Assembly (NCBI RefSeq): GCF_900637685.1
Contig: NZ_LR134388.1
Location: 2,367,501 to 2,431,500 of the forward strand
Direction: 5' to 3'
Origin: Legionella sainthelensi
GTDB taxonomy: Bacteria; Pseudomonadota; Gammaproteobacteria; Legionellales; Legionellaceae
Length of the DNA stretch: 64,000 bases
In this document: positions 48,194-59,100 of the stretch, piece by piece
Layout of the letters: the number at the start of each line of letters is the position of its first letter
Numbering within the stretch: position 1 is the stretch's first letter
Program-made: the position numbers and the translations under genes
Notes under the pieces: generated by a model
Databases searched by the model: none
Told to the model about the DNA's origin: nothing
What the model saw: the letters and a program-made list of their open reading frames with translations, nothing else

Positions 48194-49481
48194 GGGCTCA
48201 TCCCCAAATCCGGGGGCACTAATCAAGAACACAAAACCTTAACCCTTAATCTGTAGTTTTCAAAATTTCTAAACCCATAAGCACGTCTTTGAATCAGCTT
48301 CATCTTGCGATGGAAACCTTCTGTAATGCCATTGTTTTTAGTAAACCGCCACATTCTAACCACTTCTTCCCGCCATTGATATAATGTTTTACCTAGAGTC
48401 TTTAGTGATTCGAAATGACTTTCCTTCAGACTGGTAACGAGTTTAAGAAAGAGAGGGATTAAACGCGTACACTGTTTTGCGGTACGATGTTTTCGCATGA
48501 GTAATCGATGTAATCGCTGTTTAAAGTAATATATTGCAGCAATGACAGGCTGTTGTTGCAAATAACGCTCTCGTCTATTGAGCCGCTTTACAGTGAGGTT
48601 ATTAGGATTGGTTCTCAATGCGGCCAAGAGACCTCGCTGATATTTCATTTCAGGGTCAATCTGCTGATAAGTCTGTAAACAGAATTGGTTCAATAAACGA
48701 ATCACATGAAAGCGATCGGCAACAATCATCGCATTGGGAAAGTAACGCCTGATTAACTTGCGGTAACTGGAGCTTAAGTCAATACAAACTACCTGTACCT
48801 TATCTTTTCCTTCTAACGTGTTGAGATAGCCTTCTAAATCCTTTTCTGAACGCCCCTCAACCACATCAAATATTTTGTGTTTGGCCAAGTCACAAAAGGT
48901 TGTGGCATAACCTACTTTCCTATTGAATGAATGCTCATCCAGACCAAGAACTCTTGGGCAAGAACGATTTAATATCTTTTTATGACGAAGCTCATAGCCG
49001 TAATGATACCAGCGCTCTACAGTGGATTTACCCAGCTTTAAATCACGTGCTAAATCCTTTTGACTCACTCTTTTGCTATGGTAGTGAAACACCTGCTTTC
49101 GTAAACTCTCGCTGGCTCTTTGGTATTTACCTATCCCCGGGAAACGCTGATTAAAATAGCGACCACACGCAGGACAATAATACTTATGAGCCTTGATACA
49201 CAAGTAACTGCGACGCAGTCCAATCGACTCATGGCGGATTCGCCTTATGAAACTGTCTTTTTTACGTAACTTCTTATTGCCACAATAAATACAGCGAACA
49301 ACACAACGATAAGTGACTTCGATATAAACCGGGTTCTCTCCACTCACCTTTTTAATAGAATATCCCGGCAAATTTAGGATACAATCTTTCTTAGGCATTT
49401 TAATCTTCCTTTTGACTGTCAAATCAAAGGCTTAGTCTAGACTAACTTGATTAAAATGCCCCTTTATTTGGGGTAGAGCCC
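48194..49481 (-). mobile_element. ISL3-family insertion sequence
   Basis: The element spans about 1.29 kb with imperfect ~24-bp terminal inverted repeats (GGCTCATCCCCAAAT at the left, GGCTCTACCCCAAAT on the opposite strand at the right) and one transposase gene. The 8-bp flanks (ACGAAAAC left, AAATCATG right) do not match, so no target duplication is seen. Its right end cuts an integrase remnant. Confidence 0.9.
48223..49422 (-). CDS. ISL3-family transposase
   Basis: This 399-aa DDE transposase begins with a zinc-binding region (CVVRCIYCGNKK, CPACGRYFNQRFPG), then an HTH (SQKDLARDLKLGKSTVERWY). The catalytic residues can be placed at Asp in VLGLDEHSF, Asp in VVCIDLSSSY and Glu in NNGITEGFHRKMKLIQRRAYG. 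The frame is intact, so the element may be active. An end of a related copy is at 10526. Confidence 0.93.
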   Translation of the reverse strand: MTVKRKIKMPKKDCILNLPGYSIKKVSGENPVYIEVTYRCVVRCIYCGNKKLRKKDSFIRRIRHESIGLRRSYLCIKAHKYYCPACGRYFNQRFPGIGKYQRASESLRKQVFHYHSKRVSQKDLARDLKLGKSTVERWYHYGYELRHKKILNRSCPRVLGLDEHSFNRKVGYATTFCDLAKHKIFDVVEGRSEKDLEGYLNTLEGKDKVQVVCIDLSSSYRKLIRRYFPNAMIVADRFHVIRLLNQFCLQTYQQIDPEMKYQRGLLAALRTNPNNLTVKRLNRRERYLQQQPVIAAIYYFKQRLHRLLMRKHRTAKQCTRLIPLFLKLVTSLKESHFESLKTLGKTLYQWREEVVRMWRFTKNNGITEGFHRKMKLIQRRAYGFRNFENYRLRVKVLCS

Positions 49482-49630
49482 AAATCATGCCAACGAAAAT
49501 TATCTATTCCTGCATGATCTAACGCCTTTCGCCATGCTTTAGTATTACATTGCCGAATTTGTTTGTCCTGATAAGTAAACACATAATCCGTATGTAAACC
49601 TCGACGTCTTTTAAGAATAGCTAATGCTTT
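49482..49630 (-). pseudogene. Phage integrase fragment
   Basis: About 50 codons from the catalytic domain of a tyrosine recombinase remain (LHTDYVFTYQDKQIRQCNTK, KALDHAGIDNFRWHDL). The element end at 49481 cuts it just where the HDLRHT motif should continue, and its upstream part is replaced by an IS1-like remnant. Confidence 0.75.
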
Positions 49631-49632
49631 CC

Positions 49633-49719
49633 CCTGTTCCTGGCTTCCCATACTTAACTACGTTCACCCCTTCACATTCAGCACATATTACTTCAACGAC
49701 CGCCACAACTAACTCCATG
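49633..49719 (-). pseudogene. Possible IS1-family InsA N-terminus remnant
   Basis: About 29 codons on the minus strand read MELVVAVVEVICAECEGVNV then VKYGKPGTG, resembling the Cys-rich start of IS1 InsA (CPxCxxxxVVKNGK). The frame is then lost in the integrase fragment. Confidence 0.35.
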
Positions 49720-50150
49720 AAAATTCCAGAATAATAATACATCTACAGTTTTAAAGCATTACCGAGCTTTCAGTATCTCGGATAGACCTGTGGACCCTGT
49801 GAGTAAGCTATGACACATGGAAATTATATTTTTTAGAAACGATTTTTCTGTGTCCAAAATACACGTTCGCTGAAGTCAAGTATCCAAGAGTGTAATAATA
49901 GCTGGAAATACTCAATCCGAGTAGCATGAGCTGCTCTTAGATTGTTATTTCTGCACCACTATCAATCAAAAGGCGCTTTTCATCTATTGTGGTCATCACA
50001 CATATCACCAATAAGTTATCAGATAATTTGATAGTACATATAAGAATAATTAGTTTGTTCCATAAGTATTTTTCGATTAAATTATAACCATGTTGATAAA
50101 AATAAATAAAGCCAAGGCCAACAAAATTTTACCAGAATAAGGTGGTATTC
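49720..50150. other. 431-bp region upstream of the giant gene
   Basis: No gene is seen. The region probably contains the promoter of the 9.7-kb gene; TATAAC at 50083-50088 lacks a well-spaced -35. No PmrA-like direct repeat was found here. Confidence 0.35.
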
Positions 50151-53100
50151 ATGAAAAATCCTAATTTGTCTTTTATCGATCGCGACAAATTATTTTCTCA
50201 TATCCACAACGATGCTCACCTTACCGGAAGTCGGTATTTGGAAGGCATGACTCTTTCCCAAACCATAGGTTCTCTTTATGAATACGTTAGTTCTTTAAAA
50301 GAACCAAGTAGTGACTATGAACAATTTAACCTAAGTCAGTTGACAGCAAATTTAGTATTTCTCAAAGAATTGGTTCAAGATCTGGATAACGCTACTGATG
50401 CATTTCCGGAACACATTGTAGAAAAGATTATAAATCGGGTTGCTCTATTGCCTTTAGGATCGCAATTTTTTATTCCTGGGGGTTGGATTGGTCATGCTGT
50501 GTTGTATGAATTTGAAAAGACAGAAGAGGGAAGACTACGCTTTAATATTTATAATACGGGTGATGGTGCAGAGTATCATGCCAAAGTGGTTGATCTTCAG
50601 GCTAATCGATTTCATGCCGCTAAATCTTTTGAGTTCAAAGATAATCCTAATTTAGAGTGGCTCCGATTGTTTGTTCGTGATCTTATCTACCTGAAACATA
50701 TACCTTCGGCACAAAAAATGACGGAGTCGGGGAAAAAAACTCTTTACGCAACAATTTTACGAAAGATTCCCTTTTTAGAGGGGAAGGAAATTATTCCTCA
50801 AACCAATAATGATTTGATTATCCAAGGGCAAATGTCGGGTACCTGCTCCCAAGCGGTTATTGAATGTATGATGAATGCTTGCATTTTTGAAGCAGATAAG
50901 CGTCGTTTGTTTTTATTTAACTACAAACTTGATAATCTCAAAGAATATTATAAATGGGTCATCGATCTCGAGGAAGCAGAGCAAAGCACGGGCCGTTATC
51001 ATCAGCTCATTCTTGCAGCAGAACAATTACTTGCCATAACCAGCCATGACCCTAGTCTTTATAAGGAACAAGAACTCATTAAGAGCATCCTGCTTGACTG
51101 CCAGGAACGATACCGAATACTTCAGGATAAAACTCATTCTGCGTTTGTACCACATGAACAAACAGTCCTTTTCCCAACCTTGCTCAAAGAACCCGAAACA
51201 CTAACTTATAACACATCGGCTAAAGATTCAGATGCCTATACAATTCTTCAATTACGTGAAAAGAAAAACTTTTTTCATAAAATGTCTTTAGATTGCCAAG
51301 ATGCATTCTACACGACAAAAAGCCATGAAGATTACCAGAAAAAGCAACAGTATTTAACGCAAACTTTTCAAGAGTGCTTGACTTTGCAAACTGCATTGTA
51401 TGGTGAGCGCGGACATCCCGATGCTGAAACAATTGTGACCACACTCGGGTATCTTAGCGCTCTTGGTAATCTGGCTGCAGCGCATGGGGCTGTTTCTTTT
51501 CAAAAACTCATTCAATGTCACATAAAAACATATCTTGCAGTAAACAAGAGCAATCCGTTCCTGATTAGTGAAGATTCCCAAGTGATGAAGCGCTTTGACC
51601 TTATCTGTAAATCCTACGAGTCCCCTGACAAACACCTTTTGATAAGCGAAGCCCTCAATATTTGTTTTCAAGAAGTAGAAGACTTTGGACATCCTAAAAT
51701 ATGGCGCGAATTTTTGATTAAAAACCGTGACATTGCAGCAAAATTGCACATTACAACACATGGTATTGATGAGGAGTATGATAAAGGTGTTTTAGTTCGG
51801 CATGCTTTGATTAACCTCCTCAATAGTGATAAAAAAGACACGATACTTCTGGCTTTACGTACTTTTATCGAGCAAAACTATCCAGACGCTTTAGTAGATC
51901 ATACACGCAGCATGGAGCAGTTAGACAGGCTGTGTACGTTCAATCGTTGTATGGTTTATGCGTTGTCGCAAATTACAGAATCCTTATCTACGGTACAGAC
52001 TCGTTCTTCTTTCCAATATGAGTCGGGTACAGTATGGTCCGTACAGGACTATTGGGGGCTTTCTCAATATACGAAAAATACCTTTGATGCTGCAGCGCCA
52101 AGTTCTCTTGTGGATGGACACCATTTACCGCGCGAAGATATTTTTTTACGTCTGGAGTCATTATTTAAATCCAAATGCCCAGAATCAATTAATGAAGTTA
52201 TCTGTACCCTTAATCCAGAACATACGGATTATCTGATGCATAAAGCACTGCTTGAGGCGTACTATTCAGGACGTTATCGAGTAGCGAATATTTTAAACTT
52301 CTTTTCGAATAATCCACTGCTTCTGAGTCGGCCTGAAGGCTTATTTGCTTTGCGTTCAGCCTTTTTTTCTGTCGGGGCTATGGATGATTTTAAAACATAT
52401 ACCGCTTCTGCTGAGTATAACCTTAGTGATTTTTTTCAAAAAACCACTCGTATCATTCATAAAGGTAATCCTGAATTAGCTCTAAAACTTTACACACTGT
52501 ATCTTAAAACCTGCCTATTTAGCAACCTGATACCTGCTTTTGACTATCATACGGACAGTACGACTCATAGTCTGGTCATGGATTCAGAACACTACAAACA
52601 GGAGCTAATTCGCTTGATGTACAGTCTCAATTGCCACAACAGCGTATCCGTGAAGATGATTCGTGATTTTTATGAGCTGGTTACCAGTATTCAGCCAGGA
52701 TTGATTCAGTTTGATCCCCTAAGTGAACGAATTTTTTTCACTGAGGCCAAATCCAAAATTCAGCAAGCTATCCAGAGCGATCCTCTCGTGTTTCAGGATT
52801 ATTTAAAAGAACGATTTCCCAATAAAACGTATGATACCTCTTTATTTCCTCTAGTTCTGGTTCAAGGGCAAATTTTTGATATCGAGACCGGTATTTTGCA
52901 GGAAGAGTCCGATTTAATCGAAGTCACTACCCCACCGATACTTAAGGACAATACACTGTTTATGAGCCTATTTCCCAATGTAGGCAGGATACTCAGGCAT
53001 CCGTTCCTGGAGTATTATGAATTTAGTGTCGATGGCGAGCACTATCGCGTTTCTCTAAATGCACAACACAGCAACCAGCTTGAGATCGAAAGGCGATCCC

Positions 53101-56100
53101 CAATCAGGGCTGGCGATCCTTCTGAATACCGGATATGGCGTTATCTTCCCAAAAATCAGCTGGATGGAAAACAGTTTATTCAAACGGTATTGAATCAACA
53201 ACATGACTTTTGGTTAGACAGTCAAAATGGAGATCTGCTGATTACCGATAAGCAGAATCATCCGATTTATTTGATAGAGAGTAAAAGGGGCTGTATCACT
53301 TTGCTTAGGGAACAACAGGGAGGGATTCTCTTAACCAAATCCCCCTGTTTTACCGCAACAGGTGCATTTGAGGGCAATCTTTTTACAGAAACACGTCTGC
53401 TAAAAGATGGGACAATCCATATTCATCTGGCTCGTTATGGATTGGATTTGGTAAGTGATGTAAAAAATTCACAAGAATTGTTTTTGGGTGGAGAAAAAAA
53501 ATATCGCCTGAGGTTACCATCCGATTTTATCCCTGGTTTTTCTCAATGGCTTCATTTTGCTGCTACGAACTGTCCATCAGAGCAATTTGTCCTCATTCCT
53601 TTTAAACCTTTTGTGATTGATGAGCACAGTCCGAACAAAAGTGACTATTATCGTTATAAATTGGACACAGAAGGCAAACTGGATAATGGGGACACAAATT
53701 GTGTTCATTTTCGTATTGCTGTGGATGAACAAAAGAGTTTAAAGCCATCCAACCTAAATGAAGCGCTTTATTTAATGTATGTGTCGATGGGTGCACAAAA
53801 CTTTACTAAGGCATTGGATTATCTGAAGCTGATTCAATCCCAGTTTTGTCATGAAAAAATGGATGAAACTACCGGCACTATTTTGAATTGGATGATGTTT
53901 TCTCTACCGAATGCTCAATATGCGCCTCAAAAATGCCGTATTCATACTCCAGAATCAATTGCCCTAAAACTACAGATTTATGAATGTTTGCATGGGTTTG
54001 CCCGTATGCCAGGTTATAAGCCTAAACCTGAAAGTGAAATAAAAAACTTTTTGGATAAGCAATGGCCTCAAGAAATAACAAGATTGTATGCAGAGTACAT
54101 CCATCGAGAAAAGAAAACGCCCTATGATTTTCTCCTTACACCAGAACAAGAAGAAAACCTGCTGTTGGATTTGAGTCATCGATTAGAAAAAATGAGTGGA
54201 GTACACTCTTTTCGGCATGCGCAATTAAATCATCACAAATATGTTCTTTTGTATCAGAATTATTGCAAACAACGAGAAGACCTTCATCATCTCGGAACAA
54301 AGGTTCCTGTAGCGCTGGATAAGTTGATTGAGCGGCTTGAACTTAAAATCAATCACCAAGAGCCAATCTACTATGCAAAGTCGGTAGTGGCGGAGTTGCA
54401 GCTTGTTTTACCCGAATTGAAGTCTTATTTTAGTACCAAGAATGCGGTAAAAGAGCCCGCAGAGTTAATGGTTAAACGTCTTTTAGCCGGTGAAGAGCTT
54501 GAGCATAGTGATGATCAGTTTTTACTCCTTTATCATTTTATGCGTCATGAGAAAAATCCTGATGTGCTTAAGACGCTTAATCAGTTTTTAGAAAAAAAAT
54601 TACTCGGTCTTTTATGCTCTGGTAATTCTTTGACCTTCAACAACAATGAGGTTACGTCAGGATTAGAAAAGAAAACAATTAAAATCACAGATGAAAGTTT
54701 ATTAGAAGGAGATGGAAACGGTCAAGCCCTTGCTTTTTACAATGGACTCTATCGAGCATCTCTTTTGCTGTTAAAACCCCATACTCTCCCAGAGTCAATC
54801 GATGATTATATGGCCTTTAGTCAATTCAAACGACTTGTAAATGCTGAACCCGAAATCGTATTCAACAAAGAGGCTCTCATTACGTTGGTATCTGATATTC
54901 CGTTTCCTGAAGAACACAAGCAACCCAATCTGTTACGGCAAAAAATACAGCCTTCTTCTAAGTTCTTCGAACTGAATCTGCCCTCAAGCAACAACTGGTG
55001 TAAGCTTCTTGGTCTTGAGCCGCAAACGGTGAGGGATTGTGACGACTTCTCTGCTGAGTTTCTTGAGATTGAAGCGGCAGGCCTACCAATAACTAAGGCA
55101 CTGCAAGCGCATGCTGATTTGGAAAACAGAGCCGGGGAGAAAAAAAGGCATCTCAAAGCAGAAACGCTAAAGCATTTTATCATAGATTTTTTGGCTCATG
55201 AGGAGCAAAACAGGCATGTGCTCACAGAGCTTTCGGAGCGACTGAGCGAGTATTATGCCGAAGTATCCTCCATAAAGGAGGCATTTGCTCATGAGATAGT
55301 TCAAAGCGTTAATAGAGCGGCCAATCAATACGGCTGGAGTGAGCGCCGTCTGGCTGCACGTCAAAAAAATCTTGATCTGGATGATCTCCTTTTGCTTTAC
55401 ATACGACAAGACCCTAATGAATATGCCAAAGCTCTTGGACTGTCTCTTTCTGGAGTAGATAATGATCCAGCAATGGAATACATCTTAAAAATACAAGAAG
55501 ACCTCAGACGATACTTATTGATTTCACTAGATTTTCAAAAAACACAACGTCTGCACTCATTGACTCTGTCCGTAGTGCAGGATTGGTCCTCAGATAGCTT
55601 TAAAAAGCTTTGTGTGGCTGCAGCAGCACAAAACACGATTACGGCGGACGACTCACCGGTATTGCTGGTTTTTCAATATTTAGAAAATATGTTGATTCGT
55701 GCAGATCAAAAAGCCACTTTGGACACATTTTTTTCGGGAGCGGCTAAGGATAATGGCACAATTTTGCAAATGATCATGGGTGGTGGGAAATCTAAAGTCA
55801 TCTTGCCCTTGAGCGCACTCCTGAAATCAGAAGGTCATAATCTGACAGTGATTGAAGTGCCTTCCTCCATGTTTGCAAGCAATGTCTATGATTTGAATCA
55901 AACAACACAACGTTTCGAATGTGTGGGACATCCCTTTATCATTACTCGTGATACATTGAATGATGTTGGCGAAATGGAAGCAACATTCCACCATCTGTTA
56001 CATGTGATTTCACATCGTGAATACCTCATTACCACTCCTGAGTCCATGCAGTGCCTAATCCTTAAATACGTGGAAATACTCCATCTCAAGCCCGATAACT

Positions 56101-59100
56101 GGGAACAAAAAATTCTATGGTTGGATAGAATTCTTCGAATTTTTAAATATCAGGCTGATTTTCTAATTGATGAAGTAGATACCGTTACTGATGTAAAAAA
56201 AGAATTAAATTTCGTTTTGGGGAAAGAAAAAAGCATCCCGCAGTTCCAGGCCAAATGGGTCCTTGAAGTGTATCGATCCTTGGAAAATCATGATCCCGAG
56301 TATTTTAAGAGATTGCTTTCAGGAAGCAACGTGAATGAGGAAAGTCGGCAGTATTTTATTGATGCTTTGGATCAAAAAAATCGATCACTAATCAAACTCT
56401 ATGAACGCTATTCTCGAGATGCCATCCTTTCCTACCTTAATTCAGGCCATCCTTCTTTAGGCGAAATTGGGGCGCTAAGTTATGACGACAAGGAATTTCT
56501 TACTTTGCTTCGTGAAGAGCTGGATTGCTTTTTGCCGCTTACGCTTGGTAAGCGCAACTATGAGCATTACGGTATCTCAAAAACCAGTCATTATGCGATT
56601 CCTTATAAAAACAGTATGGTACCCAAAGAAGGATCTAAATTTGGCAATTACCTGACTGCCATTAATTGTACCATTCAAATGGTTAAAGCAAATGGTGTTC
56701 CTTTTGAGTTAATTCAAAAAGAAATCGAACAGGTACTGACTCTGGCAGAAAAGGATTACCTTAGTCATCTATCGTTGAAGGGGATTAATGATTCTCGAGA
56801 GGTACGTCGATTTAAAGAGCGTTATGCGCTTCCTGCAGACTGCGATCTCAAAAAAATGTTAATAAATCCTGAGCAATACAATAGGCTTTATCAGCAGCTT
56901 GCGTTTCATAGCGACATGATTCATCACGTGCTGGACACAAAGATTTTTCCTACCATTCCTATGGAGGAACACTATATTTCCTGTAATGCCGCAGAACACT
57001 TAATTTTTCTTGAGAAATCCAAAAAAGGCTGTACGGGTACCACCTGGAATTACCGCGCATCTCCGCTGCATTTAGCACCAGGTTCCAATGTGGGTAGCAT
57101 CGGTGAAATTAAAGCAGTCATGAAGGAAAAAAATACGTCCATTATTTATGCTTCTAGTGACGATCTATTGACTGCCATTGAACGTAATCAAGCGTGTAAT
57201 GCGCTGATTGATGTCGGTGGCTGGATGCGTAGCCATGCCAATTTAGAGGCTGCTCGAAAAATAGCTCTTGTACCTAGAGTGGCACAAACATTTACTTATG
57301 TATTTTTCTATCATGACAATGTGTTAAGTGCGATCAGTACCAATTCGGCAGACACGACGATATATAAAGTATCCGATTTGCCGCCTATTGCTGCGCAACA
57401 TTATTTTACATTTTATGATCAAAGCCATACTTATGGTGGCGATATTCTCCAACCCAGTAATGCTCATGCCCTGATTACTGTAGAACAAGACACGTTGCGG
57501 CATCAGTTTGATCAGGGGGTATTGCGATTACGTGGCTATTTAGATGGACAACAAACAGTTACGGTGCTTGCCCCGCTTTCTATGAATGAAATTCAAAATA
57601 TAGGTAGTCTGTATGATAAGCTGACGGAGAATGAGCATGCTTGCATTATAAGAGATAATTTTACTTATGCCTTGCAGTCGTTACACAATGCGGTTAAAAA
57701 CGATTTATTCAGTCGCCTGCTTGCAATCCCCTCTGAACATGCTGTAGCCAAACAAGAACTATTCAAGTTATGGGAGCAGTTTTTTATTACCCCTGTTTCA
57801 ACTGAACTTCAAGTTTTATACCCTGGTGTACCCACGGCGCAGGATACGGAGTTACTTTTGAAAAGGCAGGCTGCAGTACAAAAAAGCGTATGGATTGACG
57901 CGATAAAAAGCTTAAACCTGTCGCAAGAAGAGCAAATCTCTTTTCTGAGTCAGTTGGATGGTCTTTGTGCGCAGGGAATAAAACAATGCAGCTCCAGCGT
58001 ACTTTACGTCGACAGAAATACTGCGGCGAATGCTGATGTTGCAGTAGAAAATCAACTACATACTGAAGCGGAAAATGAGATTGCTGCTGAAATTGAGAAC
58101 GAAACAGAACTTTTTTTAAAGAAAGCGATTACGCCACAAAAAAAACAAGCCTTAGAGCTTTCTCTTCAAAATCGTTCGCTTCTGGATACACGTGGCACTA
58201 TTTTTATGAGTGAAAATTTTTGTAAAACCACCCAAGAGGCAGACCTATCGATTAGAAATAAAACGTTTCAGAACTTTTTGTGCTTCCTCGATACGATGGG
58301 TTGTATTCAGGTTATCGCGGTTACTCCGGAAGAGATCTCGCTTTCTAATGAGCAATTTCCTTTGAATGCTTGGGTAATTAATATGGATTTGCAATGCATT
58401 CGAGGTCATGTTCCTCAGAATTTATCTGAGGAGCAAACACGCGAATGGGCACGTTTGCAAGAGCAAGTGCTGTTTTTCTCTGGAAATTTTAGAGCATTAA
58501 ATCAACGAGTAGCATTAGGAAATTCGAGCCCACTTTGGTGTATGGAGGAAACCCAAAAGAAACTGGAGTTTCTTACTACGACTATTTTACCCTTTCAATG
58601 GCATTCACCCCTACAGCAAAGAGAATATCAGCGATTTGCAGCCAACGATTTTTCTTTTGCTTTAGCAGAAATTATGGAGCAAGAGCCTAAGATGCTGCCC
58701 TACCAGTGGTATGAGCCTTTTTTAGAACGGAGCCAGGAAGAGATAAAACAAGAAATGAACGAAAAATTGGTTAAGATTGAGCAGCTGCAACACCATCTAA
58801 AGCATCATTTTGATGAACCATCAATCGAGGCTTTTATGGTTTATGCCAACATTCATTCCCATTTGAGTGATATGGCCAAAAATGCAGGGCTTTTAGATGA
58901 TCTTGACGTCAAAAACATGCTGGAAAAAGCTGCTCTTTATGAGCGTCAAGCGATTAAACTTAAGAATGCTTACAGTGGTTTTAAGCTTGCAGCAATTCGT
59001 GCTGAGGAGATTAGCAAAACATTTGCTGATTTAGACAAACTATTTGATATGGTGCAAACAGCTGATTGTGACGCAGAAGAAATCTTGATTAGTATTTTGG

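Noticed and set aside
48186..49489. 8-bp target duplication of the ISL3 element
   Set aside because: Left flank ACGAAAAC and right flank AAATCATG do not match under the end positions seen.
50083..50088. Promoter TATAAC of the giant gene
   Set aside because: The nearest -35-like TTGTTC is 22 bases away, too far for a normal promoter.
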